Shown here piece after piece: positions 11,006-23,687 of a DNA stretch of 64,000 nucleotides (positions within the stretch are counted from its first letter, which is position 1; each line of letters starts with the position of its first letter). The stretch is from positions 2,418,001 through 2,482,000 of the forward strand of contig NC_039478.1 of assembly GCF_003590095.1 (NCBI RefSeq). The letters are read 5' to 3'. The position numbers were made by a program, and so were the translations under genes. Under the pieces are notes generated by a model, which worked only from the letters and a program-made list of their open reading frames with translations, did no database searches and was not told where the DNA came from. The stretch is from Trichoplusia ni (taxonomy: Eukaryota > Arthropoda > Insecta > Lepidoptera > Noctuidae).

Positions 11006-12240
11006 TGCTACGCAACAGATTCGTGTTTGAAGTAGAGATATTTTTGCATGCCTGCCTGTATAATGTAGGACAGATATACTGGTAATTTAAAAGATTTCCT
11101 ATATAATGACATCTTATTCGCAACATATTTTGACTAAGGTGTAGAGTTTGTGAAGTTAGGCCTTTTAGAGTAAGGGCGTGTAGTGTTAGAAGCTTGGCTC
11201 TACATGAGATTTGATAACTTTTTGATAGTGCGAGTCATATGGGCTCGTCTTGGCAACATTTTACATGAAAATGTTTTTATGGGATATATTATTCTGTATA
11301 TTTATAAATAATTTATGGGTTTTGATCTGATTCTGTACGTCCAGGGTGATTATATGGACTAAATAGATGGGAGTCAGTCGCAGTCTCTACTAGTAGCCGA
11401 TAGTCCGTGATATTTAATAACGTTAGTTAATATTTTAGTCTTCAACGTTTCCATCTTGAGCCCTACCTGAAATGATGCAGATTGGAAATCCTCGATCATC
11501 ATCAGCAGCGGAAGGTTGCCGGCAAATCATAGTTTAGATAAGTATAACACGTCGTTGAATCATTCGAATGAGATGAGGTTGAGTCAGTCTTCTTTTATAA
11601 TTGAACACAGATTCTGTTGCGTGTGCTTATAAATATTTAAGCATGCATATACCTTCCGCTGTCTTCCAGAACTTCTTCTATAGCCCAGACTTCTATTCTT
11701 TCCTTTAAGCCGAGGAAAGTTATTGTTATTGACTTCATGTGTTCGTGGGATTATTTGATGACGATTTTTATTGTTTGAAGATGATCGCATTTGTTATAGC
11801 CTGTGGTGCCCGTGGTTAGTATGCATTAGTCTAGATAAGAGGCTGATTGGTCTGTAGCAATAGAGTTTCCTTATGTTCCCTTTTTTTAAGTGGTGCCATG
11901 ATAGCATTGTTCCTCTTTGTTGCAGTTATACGCTTTTAACTGATCTTCTGTGGTCTGTTTAAGACCTTTACGTGTGAACCTCCTGTGTATAACACCACAC
12001 CCACCTGGGGCGCAGCGGCTCTTAAATTGCTTTAATGCGGGTTCAATATCCTCATGACTCACATCAGGCAATTCTACAGAAACCTCATTTTGTATCGGTG
12101 GAAACAAAATAAAATAGAAAATTCACTACAAATTTTGCAAAATTTGTAGCTTCGGTTAGACGGTTATTTAAATCTTTAATAGACATTTTATCTAACGTCA
12201 TCTACAGCCATACGGCTTATTAACTTTCTTTTACGTTTCA
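11005..12240 (-). mobile_element. Degraded reverse-transcriptase fragment within repeat DNA
   Basis: The minus-strand ORF 11886-12107 contains NEVSVELPDVSHEDIEPALK and KSRCAPGG. This matches the conserved segment before the RT palm in non-LTR elements (E..AL..LK..KAPG.DG). The frame degenerates after it. The ORF at 11584-11790 shows no domain and may be flanking relic. Confidence 0.5.
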
Positions 12241-12344
12241 GTTGAAGAAAAGAAATTTAAAAAAGTGTCTTGAAATCTTACACAGCTCTTCCGTAAGTAA
12301 TTTAATAATCGCGAGGAGTTTCACAAACGCACACAAAAGTGAAC

Positions 12345-13140
12345 TAGAACAAGCATTCGTAAGTCAAACAAATGCTTATACTACGCGGGGATCGAAACCA
12401 CGTCGCGCGCTTGTCTCAACGTGGTGATCCGGACCGGATCCACTCGGCTATCCGGGCAGTCAAAAGAAACGTGCGGCGTGCAGTTAAATGTACTACAATT
12501 GTGCACATCAATGATCGTTCACATCGGAATTGCCTCCTTGAAATGTGTTGTTGCAAAATGTTTATAAGAATTATCAAAAGACGGAACAGTTTCGACCATC
12601 ATAACTAGAATGATCGAAATCATAAAATTATTCAAAATTGGGCCCGAGGCACGAATCTTTAAATGAATCCTGATTTAAAAAAGTTTTCAAACAACCATAT
12701 ATTTTTTATCTTCTTTTCTGACTGGCCTATTGGCCTTACGGTTATTAACCGAAACAGGAAAATTGTGTGATGAGCACCATCATTATTTTGTTTTGTCTGG
12801 GTGAAATTTATCTATAATATTTATGTATTCTGAAATATACATATAAGTACATTTATCAGTTGTCTAGTGGTGTCTGATCATACAAGTTTTACTTAGTTTA
12901 GTTTAAACTAGATGGCGTTGTGTGAAAGTTGTAGAATATTATTTTTATTTTTTATTTAAAAAACGACTCCCGCAATCTGGAATTCAATGTTTGTGTCGCA
13001 AGTGCTTCACAAATACAAAAGAGAGCACAAGCATTCGTGGCTCTTACAAAGTATTGGCCTACGCGGTGGTCGAGCCCGCGCCACGTGGCACTCTGTGGGT
13101 TCGGTGTGGTAACCTCAACCACTCGCCTATCCATCATCGG
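12345..13140. mobile_element. Nest of tRNA-like SINE pieces
   Basis: 12345-12475 and 13005-13140 carry antisense tRNA-like SINE heads (GGGATCGAAACCACG, and GGTGGTCGAGCCCGCGCCACG). Between them, 12716-12930 is a plus-strand SINE body with ATTTATCTATAATATTTATG, TTTATCAGTTGTCTAG and a 3' end ACTAGATGGCGTTGTGTG. The body matches copies at 22448, 32725 and 53380. Confidence 0.65.
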
Positions 13141-13510
13141 CCTCATCATCGGCCTAGCCTTTTTCCAACTATTTTGGGGTCGGCTTCTGGTCTAACCGGA
13201 TTCAGCTGAGTAGGTACCAGTGTTTTACAAGGAGCCACTACCTATCTGACATTCTCAACCCCGTTACCTGGGCAGCACGATACACCTAGTCTAACCATAA
13301 ACCGGTTGTCAGACTTTTAAGCTTCTAACTACGTGTAACAATTAAAGATGTAGGAATAACAGCCTGGACCCATAATTTAACGTGCCTTCCGAAACATGGA
13401 GGAACTCGTCATGACAAAGATGGTCACTCATCTACGGACCAACCGCGTCAAGCGCAGCTTAACCTGTGATCGATTCACTTATGCGGTTATAGCTTAGCCG
13501 GGAGCTCCTC
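13133..13510 (-). mobile_element. LINE 3' end, probably RTE-like, antisense copy
   Basis: Reverse-complement relative of 10640-11005. It starts with ATCATCGGCCTCATCATCGG, the tail end of the element, and reads back through the GTTTTACAAGGAGC block to TGCGGTTATAGCTTAGCC. Confidence 0.7.
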
Positions 13511-16500
13511 AATATGTATGTATACTACGCCATCAATACATACCTATATGATATTCAGGTCGGGTAGCCATCTTACTTATTGATTAACAACATGTAGCTT
13601 CCTTAATAATTTATATATTGACACGTGTTTACGTCAATATCCTTAGTTACGCCTAACAACCAATTTTCCTTTCCCGGAAACGAATGTTTACACAATATTG
13701 GGCGTTGATAATTATGTTCATTAGATGATATTGTTGAAATACAAGTCAGCGGAAGGGATCATGATTACACCCAATACAGCTCAATATAAAAACAATTTCT
13801 CTAATTTGTTATTCATTATCATATTTATTTGGTGTTCTTTCCTCAGTATCGGATTTACAAAAATGGTATTACAATTTAAACTTACAATTATATACAAAAA
13901 AATTAAAACTACAATTATATACTTACAAAGTACATTCTAAATATTAATACTGAATAAACATTTTACAAATAATATTAATTATAATATAATAATATTAATA
14001 TTAATTAACACAGCCTTAATTCAAACTTAGCTTTAATCTTAACGAAGTGTCTTGAGAAATTTAACAAATAATTAAAACCTTTTAAGATACATAACAGCTC
14101 ATAAAACACTAAACAGTTTGGAGAATATAAATAGGTTGAAATTAACATAGAATTATGCCCAAAATCATCTGGTTCTACATTTGCAGAAATACGACAGCCA
14201 GAATAATACTGATCTAAGTTATCTAATTTATTAAACTGTTCCGTGTAAGCAGTGACCAAATTAATTTCACTTTTACAATTCATTCTCATATTAACCTAAA
14301 TGCAAGGATAGATAAGACTCCCAAAGTAATAAAGTTTCAAGAAAGGAGGCCAGATTCAATTAGCAACTGAAATTATCGCCTTAATCTTAGTCTTTTAATC
14401 TACTATACCCTTTAAATTTCAGAAGTTTCTAATTAACTTTAACTATCGCATTAAATTGCCAGAGAAACTTAGAAGTAAGGGGGAAGAAAGGACCCCCAAA
14501 GAATAAAGAAAAGAAGTTACTAAAAGCAAGGAGGTTGAATTCACCAAGAAATTCAAATGTACAATGATTCTGAAACTGTGCCTAGAAGTTAATAAAACAA
14601 GCAACGCAATTATAGCCATTTTTTTTTAATAAGTCTAGCAGCAGCTCTAAGAAATTTAATTATTTTATCGCGGGGGCCTTTCAGAATCATTCAAGTCACT
14701 TGCACAAAGACACCCACCCATTCTCAAGACAAGCATTCGTAAATCTCAAAAATACTTATCATTAAAGAAAATAGAAAGAAGAAACTACTAGTTGCATATA
14801 GTTTCATTAAATAATTGTTTCACATAAACAGGTCCTAAGTTAATTTGAACTTATTCTGAGCATAACTCAATTTTAAAGAACCCTTAATGATACAAACATT
14901 CTACAGAGATTAATTAATGGAAATTGAATTACACACTCACTATTCATATTTTTCTAAGCATTTTCCAAACAAAATAATTGGAAATTCAGTACGGGGCGGA
15001 ACACTCACGGTGAACACAATGAATTTCCAGTTATTGTTTCAAAAACATTCTCAGGAGAATACGAATAAATTATTGTCAAATTTAATCCAGGATACACAGC
15101 TTCATGGGATATTGTAAATAGCAGAATTGAAGCCCTAATTGAAGCACTAGAACATCACTCTTTGCATTTCTCTGTTTTATTCAAGAATTCTTCCATTTTG
15201 CAAGCTATAGAAGCAATGCACTTTGTTGCAATCCTCTTTTATATATGATATGGATTCCATAACTTATAATCGGATACAAAATGGAAGTAAAATCCTGACG
15301 AAAGAGAGTTAATGATTAAACAGTAACTATGGCTCAGTAGCTAACAAGGTGAAGATGTTACTAATATCATTAAGCTACAGGTTCTACTTTCATATTAACT
15401 AATAAAACATCTGAATTTTCAACAAATGATAAAAGTAAAATTAGAGTTTCAACATATAATCCAAAACCGCTCAGCAAAATAAATGTTATATTTAGGTACT
15501 TTACTTAAAATAATATAAAAAACAGACTAGACTAGCCCTTTCATAAGCTCGGAATAACACTACTGATAAACTCAAATTCAAATAAATCATAACCATCGCA
15601 TTAAATAAAACATGGTTTATTCTGCCTCATTTAATTAGATCATAAAGAGTTTTACATTTAATTAGGTACACTTAAAAAGAATACATGTTATTAAACTAGA
15701 GAGATAATGTTTAAAATCGCTGCATTAAAGTCAAGTTAAAACGGTGACTTTATAGTAGTACTCGTAACTAGGTATTATCTTATCATAAGTAGGTACTAAA
15801 TACTAATAGAGTATCTTAGATCGCTCAGCCTATAAAATTGCCTAGATAAAATAGTATACAAACAGGTAGTTGACACAATATTAGGTACACCGCCAGACGT
15901 AGGGTTATACGGCTATAAAAACTGTAAACATTTATATAAATTATTGTTTTTATAAGCTCGATAGCGTCGTAACCTTCCACCGTCCTTTGGACCAAAATAT
16001 AAAAAACAGCTTCAAACTAACCTGAGTAACAAATTCAGATTAACCTAATAGTAACTTGGAATTCATTTAATATAATAAAAATACCCCGAAATCATTACCC
16101 TATCAATCCGTGTATGATAATAAAACAATTAACAGTTAGACACCCTTAAATAGTAACTGTAGTAAGTACAATAACCAGAAAAAATTACGATATTAATAAA
16201 ATAAGAGACTTTGTAGTCATATAGAATTAGGTAAAAGTTCAAACACATATACACATAAGCATCATACACATAAGCTCACGTACAATACAAAACATCCTTA
16301 ACATTTAAATAACGAAAACAATGGATCAACTAAACAATCTAGGTATCATCCTAAAACAACTGCATCTGCAACAGTAAACACGCAATTTTTGGCAAATGGC
16401 TAATGCACATAGAAAACACATATATTATAGAAAACATTGAATTGTAAAAACATGTATGAGACAAATATTTAAATCGCTAGCTAGAAAGTATGAGTATAGA

Positions 16501-16563
16501 AGTATAGTTGTAAGTGACTGGGAGAGTAATACAGTCAGTAATACTTGGTACCAGGGTTAGGGC
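13511..16563. other. AT-rich 3' flank of the 154-aa gene, with one dispersed repeat
   Basis: About 3 kb of AT-rich DNA, probably containing the 3' UTR of the minus-strand gene ending at 16564. It has a dense TTAATATTAAT run near 13970-14010. A repeat ending TTGTAAATAGCAGAATTGAAG at 15113-15133 also occurs near 29146 and 52110. ORFs at 13725-13940, 14005-14289 and 14917-15117 look like chance. Confidence 0.4.
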
Positions 16564-17028
16564 TTAGCGTTTGGCGCGTTTGGCTTTCGGCTCGTCGCTC
16601 TGCGGCTCGGTGGGGGTGTGCGCGCTTTCGGTCTTGCTAGCAGCCACCAGCCCATAGTACATCCAGTGCGTGTACCTCATGTCGATGATGTAGGGGTCGA
16701 CGCACTGCAGCGGCTTGTTGAAACTGTACTGGATGCAGTCCTTGCAGGAGCAGATGAACCTGCTGGTGAAGACATGGCTCCTGTAGCTGAAGTTAGGATC
16801 CCTGATGGCGTCTTGGTTGTTCAGATACACGTTTAGAGCGTATTCCTGCGTGCGCTGCCTACGGATCACTCCGTTCTCTATATCAATGTCCATCTTGGCC
16901 TTTTCGTCCTCATTCTCCAAGAGATTCAATTTTTCCGTATCATCCAACTTTTCCGTAAGATTCAGCTTCTCCAGATTTCCCATATTTTCTTTTATTGCCA
17001 AAACTTCAACTAAGTCCATGTTCTCCAT
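16564..17028 (-). CDS. CxCxxC family protein, 154 aa, basic C-terminus
   Basis: Single coding exon (465 nt), preceded by intron 17432-17031 (donor GAA/GTAAGT, acceptor TTTCAG) and a non-coding first exon. Exon 2 starts AG/ac-ATG. That fixes the start at 17028 and makes the upstream in-frame Met at 17094 intronic. Residues 15-45 are acidic/leucine-rich with imperfect EKLNL repeats. The core is ICSCKDCIQY (C93, C95, C98), then LQCVDPYIIDMRYTHW (C109). The C-terminus PKAKRAKR is a likely nuclear localisation signal. It aligns with the genes at 47601 and 29577: CxCxxC, ten or eleven residues, then [CF]V[DN]P. Cysteine spacing suggests metal binding (inference). Promoter element at 17602-17615. 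No known family recognised. Confidence 0.9.
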   Translation of the reverse strand: MENMDLVEVLAIKENMGNLEKLNLTEKLDDTEKLNLLENEDEKAKMDIDIENGVIRRQRTQEYALNVYLNNQDAIRDPNFSYRSHVFTSRFICSCKDCIQYSFNKPLQCVDPYIIDMRYTHWMYYGLVAASKTESAHTPTEPQSDEPKAKRAKR

Positions 17029-17601
17029 GTCTGAAACTAGAAACAAAAGAATGTTAAATGTACGTATTCTTGAACTACACTTTTGCAGGAACATTTTAAG
17101 AAGTCTGAAGTGTTTATTACATTTTATTATTTCTTAGAGAAGTCTAATAAAGCCTTTAATATTCAGACCTTATTGTTTACAAACACATAGTGCGGATTAG
17201 ACTTTGCGAAAATATACACACACTTCCGTACGGCACGAATAAAATGTCACATAAAACAACAACGATACAACCAAAAGGTAGAATATCGCGTAAAAAACCA
17301 TTCATATTCGTAAACAAACTGCGTAAAAGCGGTCATTTGTCTCGCTATTTTCGGAATCCCTCATCCCCTTCGCAGAATCCGAACGCGCAACCGGCCGGCA
17401 ACCAAACGACAACAAAAACAATGCTTACTTACTTCAAAAGATTATTCAACAGGTGCACTTGATGAGGTTTAAGTGTTGGTTACACTGTAACACCAGCTCC
17501 CTCAGCAATTATTTATTCTCCCACCGGCTTGCGGCTAGCGTCCCGCAAATCACTGCACATGACATCCAGACAATATTTATTGATTGATGCAACCTATTTG
17601 T

Positions 17602-17615
17602 GCGCAAGTGCAATT
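17602..17615 (-). promoter_or_regulatory. Shared cluster promoter element GCGCAAGTGCAATT
   Basis: Exact consensus, 170 bp upstream of the first donor (17432) of the 154-aa gene. TATTGATTGATGCA at 17578-17591 is identical to 48547-48560, upstream of the related gene at 47601. Confidence 0.85.
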
Positions 17616-18476
17616 TGTTTCTTTGTTTGCACAAGTCTAGATATCTATACTGCACACATACATCAGAAAATCCTCTCAAACCTACGCTTTGGAATCGAGA
17701 TATATGTACAAATAGGCCTATATGTGATGTTCATTAGTAAACATTGAAAAAATCTTTGAAAAATTTGGCCCATGGCAGCCGTGATGCCATTTTAATTATT
17801 GATAATTGATTAAATCTGATATTAGATTTCGAATTAATAGGAATATATAAAGCTAAAATTTGCTATACTATATTAGATCACTGCTTTATGCCTTTTCTTT
17901 GTATTTTTGAGGCATAACGGATCTTTGAGAGGAGAGTAGAGCCCTGACTGTCTTTGTAATGACTATTCTCCGCTGAATCGAAACAGCCGGCAGTCAGTGA
18001 GACTCGAACAAAAGGTGCGTGCACCTTTCATTTAAATAGGGTTCAATAAGTAAACACACAGGTTCAGTACACATTTAATTTCACAACATCGAGATACAAG
18101 AAGTTAAAAAATCATTGGTAAAAACCTGACGAAAAGTACATCGATGGGTTAAAAATTTTATCAAATGCCAAAAGTTTATCAAAGTTGTAAAGAAAAAGGA
18201 GTAAAAATTTGAGCCTGCAGTCTTTAGAGTTACATTTCGATACAAAACCTCCAAATTCTTTTCCCTGATAGTACTTTTTCGACCGAAACAAAACCCTGAA
18301 CCTAACCATAATTTAAAATAATCGTTGTTTTTGAAAATGGAATTGATCAATCGAATACAAAGAAGTTAAGGTACACATACACGAAGACAAGAGTCAACAT
18401 TAAATTGACGAACGACACAAAGATCATAATGTGGATAGACGTAAAACATTCTTGGCACATGTTTGAATGTTTACGT
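17616..18476. other. Short intergenic and 3' UTR region
   Basis: Between the 154-aa gene promoter and the stop codon of the 68-aa gene. It probably includes that gene's 3' UTR. ORFs at 17529-17747 and 18081-18350 show no coding signs. Nothing else recognised. Confidence 0.4.
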
Positions 18477-18683
18477 TTAGTTGGCCTGGATCTTCTTGAT
18501 GGTTTCCTTGATGGTCTCCTTGTCAAGACGGCAGACGGTGAGGACCAAGCTGTCTTTGTCCTCAGAGGGACCGATCATAGCCACCACGATGTCAGCTTTG
18601 CCCTTTTTGCCCTTCTTCTTGTTGGCCTTGTTCATGCGCATTTCCTCTTGCTTCTCCTTTTGTTTAGCTTGGGCAAGGTTCAT
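18477..18683 (-). CDS. Lysine-rich 68-aa protein
   Basis: Single coding exon (207 nt). Acceptor TTCCAG/ct-ATG places the start two bases into the exon, as in three other cluster genes. The upstream intron 19382-18686 starts at donor CTAG/GTGAGT, and the non-coding first exon lies below the promoter element at 19508-19520. The N-terminal half is a basic helix (AQAKQKEKQEEMRMNKANKK), followed by KKGKKGKADIVVAMIG and an acidic turn, then a helical tail KETIKETIKKIQ. The GKKxKxxxVVAM block is shared with the 124-aa gene at 41085-41781. There is only one cysteine and no signal peptide. A second candidate donor at about 19010 (TAAAG/GTAAAT) could serve an alternative first exon. Function unknown; nuclear or RNA-binding is possible from charge only. 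Confidence 0.85.
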   Translation of the reverse strand: MNLAQAKQKEKQEEMRMNKANKKKGKKGKADIVVAMIGPSEDKDSLVLTVCRLDKETIKETIKKIQAN

Positions 18684-19507
18684 AGCTGGAATTAGAAAAA
18701 ATGTATGTTATTATTCTGAATTGTCAACATATTTTTGTCTCTGTAAAGGTCTGGTAATGAGAACACTGAAAAATAACGTATTGATATCGTGATGTTTCGC
18801 AAGCCCTATCTCATTGAGTGACACAAATATACAGATGCGTACAGATTTCTAAATTCTTATATTGAAATCGCTTTCGCTTTAAATTCACAACGCAGAGGGG
18901 CGCAACGCAGAGCAACCATTTTGAATCGGCACTAGCACTTCATTTAATTGCTCATATTTATATACAACATGCTCAAATCACAACACTTCGCTAAGCTTGT
19001 ACATTTACCTTTAGCTGAGCACAACTTTTGTTATTTGTCACGATAAACAATATTGTTTTAAACAATGGAAGCGAGGAGTGGTCAGCCTCTGTAGGCGTGG
19101 CCACACATCGCGTTAGCTCCCCCCCTACCCCCACCGGTCCCCCCGACACCCTTCGTATCGAGACAAAGAAACCTCGATACAACAAAGAGCAAATCTTGTA
19201 TCTGACGAAAGGTGATATTTAAGTCAACACAATGAAAGATCAGCCTAATAATAGCTTAGCACTACCTACATGGGACTAATGGGACACTTAGCAGAACTTA
19301 AGGCGCCAACATGGTTTTTATCAAAAATCGCTTAAAAATGAGATCCTACATGCGTTACGCGCGTATGAGATCGTTTACTCACCTAGATTGACGTAGAAAT
19401 GCCTCGGGATCCGTCTCTCTCGATAATATCAGCAGGAACGGAGATCTCGACCGACGCCTCACCTGGCTCAGGGCAAATGGGCTGACAATCGATATCAGGC
19501 CTGCAGC

Positions 19508-19520
19508 GCGCAAGTGCAAT
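19508..19520 (-). promoter_or_regulatory. Shared cluster promoter element GCGCAAGTGCAAT
   Basis: Thirteen-base match, 126 bp upstream of the first donor (19382) of the 68-aa gene. No GATGCA box here; GCCTGCA occupies the corresponding position. Confidence 0.8.
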
Positions 19521-20784
19521 CCCGGCCGTACTGTCAACTACACGCCTCTAGGACAAACTAGAACCTAAAATGAACCCTAGATCTCTGAAATTAAGGCAGC
19601 GATCCTATCAAATGATCAACCCTAATTTGGGGTTGATTGTACTTAGATTCCAGTTTACGCAGATAGACAGCGTGGCCGCTAAAATGTTGCCTAGACTAAG
19701 TTAGTTTTAAAAATCTTTTTAAAATTTTAAAATAAATTTCTAAAGTATAGAAATTTATTTTTTAGACTTGTCTTTAATGTATTTCAATTAAAAAACAAAA
19801 AATGCAAGCAAAACAATTTTACTATCTACATTTCAATTTTTGCTTTACAGCATTTCAGTTTAATTCGATTAAATCTAAGCAATAAATCATAACTAAATAT
19901 TAAGACGATCTCGTAAATTACTTTTAAAATTGATCTCACAACGAACCTTTCAAATAATAATAATATTTTCCCGAAAATTCAACTCTTATTTAAACTTTGC
20001 AAAGCTTATATTTTGTGAAATAGTCAAAACATTATTTTACATTAAAACCTCTTTAAAGTCTAACATTTACAAATACCGAAGCATACACTTTCGATTAATA
20101 ATAAATTTCACAAAATCAGTTGAAATCTCCGTAAATTTCATAATTTCGGCTTAGACCGTGTAACAGGTATATTCGTACGTCTGTCTGCCGTTTGTTGGGG
20201 GTGGCACCACTATCGACGACAAAGTAATCGTATCGCAATACATTTTATTACGTCCCAATTGTGCAAGTCACGTGGTACACCCCAACTCGAAATACGCATC
20301 TGATTACTGAGAATTCGGTAAAAGGAAGATTGAGATCTCGAGATTATCTAGTTGACTACCTTTCGATTGCTGTGTATTTGGATCAGAAAGTGAATTGGCG
20401 GAACATCAAGAGCAGTTTGCGAGAGGCAGAGGTTTACTCGTATAAGCAAAGGCGAGCCTTCGGCGCTAGACGAATATAGCTTTGGCGCTTGGCTACGAAA
20501 CAAAAATACCCTTGTTGCAACATCGGTAATCGCGAGAATATCTCAGAAGATCTACGTTCCTGTATCGAGGTTCTTGTGCAGCTGAACTTAAAGGCGATTG
20601 AAGTTAAAGTGTCACCACGGTGTTTATTTATCCGGTGTTTTTAGTGTTTGCGATTCTTCAAATAACTTACTTCTTACTCTGCACTGCACTTTATAAGACT
20701 TTAAGTACGTTGCGCACGTTGTGTGTGTCACCCTTGAGTGTATTTCGGCTTTCATTAGTAGAAATATTGTTTGAGTTGTATAAG
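19521..20784. other. Intergenic region upstream of a plus-strand ORF
   Basis: AT-rich to about 20150, then more balanced sequence that may hold the promoter and 5' UTR of the plus-strand ORF at 20785. TTGTGCAAGTCACG at 20257-20270 resembles half of the cluster element but lacks the TGCAAT part. Confidence 0.4.
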
Positions 20785-20946
20785 ATGGACATGATAGAGA
20801 AATGCAGTCAGATGATGGAGGAAAACCCGGAGGAAGTACGATCCTTCGTTATATGCATATTTTTATGCATATTATTCTACACGATGGAAACCATCGTGGA
20901 TATTGTATCAAAATCTAGAATTGCTACTTTCTTTAAGGAGTTGTGA
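20785..20946 (+). CDS. Small single-membrane-segment protein, 53 aa
   Basis: Plus strand, first ATG at 20785 (MDMIEKCSQMMEENPEEVRS). The same frame is open further upstream to a GTG at 20620, but without ATG. A hydrophobic stretch SFVICIFLCILFYTM predicts one membrane helix, and the tail is basic (SKSRIATFFKEL). AATAAA at about 21205 gives a plausible 3' UTR of about 260 bp. No intron is needed. It lies on the opposite strand from the cluster. The short length and lack of a recognised family make this moderate evidence only. Confidence 0.5.
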   Translation: MDMIEKCSQMMEENPEEVRSFVICIFLCILFYTMETIVDIVSKSRIATFFKEL

Positions 20947-22985
20947 AACATCATTATGTAAACATTATTTATTTTGTTTTTTTTTTAATTCTTCTGTCTT
21001 CCCCGAATCCTATTCTTCCCCAAAACTCCACTTTTACTATTTTATTTGTATTCTAGTGTGTTTTATATTTCATGTTTGACAACATTGTTTTGAAATTCAA
21101 AATAGGCCTAACTTGTATCAATTTGGTATGTCAATTTAACAATGTCTTTAGGCTAAAATCTATCCCTAAGAATTTTAAATTTGGATGAATCTCTTCAAAA
21201 AAAAATAAACTGAATGTAACACTCATTTGTATGTTGTTTTATTACACCATCCTTGTTGCTCTGTAAGAGATTATATCTCTTGTTTATTTTGAGATGGAGG
21301 TAACCTATTTATTTCTAATCTCATTGATTTACTTGCTTCCCAGTACCACCAGTCTCTTAAATATAGAAAGAAATATATAATTACCTTGTCTTAATCATTA
21401 GACTACTTTGACTGCCAAATCAACAACTGGCTTGCATAGTGTGTTTGATAACACCCTGTTGTCAACTTTAATAGAGTAAGTATTTGTATTGTTTAAAATG
21501 AGCAAATGAATCAGACTTTAACTTTTTTTACCATGAAAGAAACTCCTTTAATTACCAAAAGAACTTTGAATATATTACTGCTGCTTAACATACAATGAAA
21601 CTCCTTTTTATTTAAAGAACAACAACTTATTCGTTTGGTACATATTAGCTACATTCTTATGCCTTACTTAAATTAAAATATTATGACCTTCGCTTAATAT
21701 TATTTTTGATTCATTTAAAAGAACAACTAGCTTGTCAAGGAAATTTGTCTAATTCAAACCTTCTAAAATTCAAATATTATATGTAAATTGGGATTTTTTT
21801 AAACACCTTTTATTTCCAAAATGACAATTCCTGTTTAGTGCCATTTTTAACCCTAGAGGCTTATTTGGGTATATTTAGGTACTATGGATGAAAATAGGAC
21901 ATATAATAAATAACTGATCAAAATTCGAAATTTCTGTTATCTGTTTTTTACCTTTCTATAGGTTCTAGGCTCATAAAAAAACTACATTTCAATATATTGA
22001 AACAACTCGTTTATGTAATTAATTTTGACCTAGAATCCGTCTTATTTGATAGAGGTGATAGATGAAAATGTGACATTTATCAGCACACACTTGCCTTGTT
22101 CATTTAGTAAGGTATATCTGTGTAATTGTTAATGGCATGTTAATCAAATATGGTAACTTATATATTATTATAATTCGTTTTTACCTCTTATCTTACTTGA
22201 TTTGTTATTGTGACTTAAGGCAAGACATTTCTAAATCGAACGCCATACTTTCTTCACCTTCTAATTAGTGAAAGTCGCAGTGGAACTTTTCTAAACTTTG
22301 CTATAGGATTTGAGTACGATATCACCAATAAAATGATTTTAGGCTTATTATTATGAAACAATCATGACTGAAACTGCTAGAGGTCAGCTAGCCAAGACTT
22401 GAAATGGGTGATCTGCATTCAACTTGATGTAAAGTGTTTCCTTCCAAATATTTTATCTATAATATGTATGTATTTAGAAATATATAAGTAACTTTATCAG
22501 TTGTCTGGTTACCATAACACAAGCTCTGCTTAACTTGGGATCAGATAACCGTGTGTGAGTTGTTCCAGGATATATTATAAATATGAAAATGGTCCACCTT
22601 TTTACATACCTACAGAATTCTACTGTATCTTCATATATGTCACTAAAGTCCTCCTAAAGGAATTTAAATTTATTTTTATGCAGCCCCCTGAATAGCTTAT
22701 ATTCACAAAAAAGATAAACATTGATGACACTTCAAAACATAGAATAATAGAAAAAAAAATTACCATCCCAATCGTTTGAAACACCATGCGAGACAAAGTC
22801 TATCCTGTTCGCTAGTTTCTTATAATTATAATAATTAATCTGTACCCGTACGTTATATATAAAAAATACATTTTATGTTATTTATATTAAATCCCTATCT
22901 ATAGCACTACAACTAAAAGTTACATTCCATTCTCGCCAGCCTTCTCAAACGAGTTCTCTAAGGTAATACGATAAGGCCTTTGGGA
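20947..22985. other. 3' UTR of the plus-strand ORF, then AT-rich DNA with a SINE piece
   Basis: The AATAAA signal at about 21205 is followed by featureless AT-rich DNA with no coding frame of note. The SINE fragment at 22448-22585 is listed separately. Confidence 0.4.
22448..22585 (+). mobile_element. 5'-truncated tRNA-derived SINE
   Basis: Body and tail only: TTTATCTATAATATGTATG, TATCAGTTGTCTGGTTACC, ACACAAGCTCTGCTTAAC and GATCAGATAACCGTGTGTGA, ending CCAGGATATATTATAAAT. It is nearly the reverse complement of 32725-32880. Confidence 0.85.
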
Positions 22986-23084
22986 TTACCTCAGGTAGTA
23001 AGCCCCGCCTTCAAGCCATATATGTTCGGAGGCCATACCTGCCGCAAAAAGTGCATGTTCACCTGCCGATAATAAATCATTCAT
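22986..23084 (-). other. Short protein-like frame, 32 codons, beside the LINE 3' end
   Basis: The minus-strand frame MNDLLSAGEHALFAAGMASE continues to GGAYYLR and a stop, in DNA less AT-rich than its flanks. There is no splice context or partner exon. It is probably a piece of another transposable element lying beyond the 3' end of the LINE. Confidence 0.3.
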
Positions 23085-23687
23085 TGGTTGCCTGAGCAGC
23101 AGGAGTGGGGTTAGCAAGATCGTTATCTTATTAGATAAACTTTTTTACGATAACCTCTTTGGGCTTCACTAATGTCATTGAAGGGTAAATAGTAATACTG
23201 TCTCTAACTTGAATCCTGTAGATAACTTATTAAGTGTTTAAGTGGCTTGTAGAAGATATAGATCTCTCTGTAAGGCAAAGGCACTCTGTAAGAAAAATAC
23301 GTTAAAAAAAAAAAATAAAAAAAAATAAAATAAAAATATATTTATTAAAAACATAGTTCACATTACTTAAATACATGTACGAATACAAATGACTCGGATG
23401 TAAAACCAGTAAAAATATCTTAATAGTCATAATCATAGGAGTTGAGTTAATCTACAGCAAAACATAATAATATACGAGAAGGATGGTCTAAAGATAATAT
23501 AGGGACACCCGAACTAGGTTTGTTTTAAACCTGTGTTTCGGGTTATCAGTGCAGAAAAATGATTGATGGATATTTTAATGTAATTCTATCACTTAATTGT
23601 ATTATAAAAGACTAAGCAGGACAAGCTGTCCTGAATTATTTAATTACATTACCTGTACTTATTATTATAATTTCTAAGCTAAACAGT

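Noticed and set aside
12990..13015. TCGCAAGTGCTTC, like the cluster element
   Set aside because: Lies inside the SINE nest, lacks the CAAT end and has no gene or donor at the expected distance.
17029..17094. N-terminal extension of the 154-aa gene to the Met at 17094
   Set aside because: A clear TTTCAG acceptor at 17031-17032 and the shared AG/NNATG layout make this part intron.
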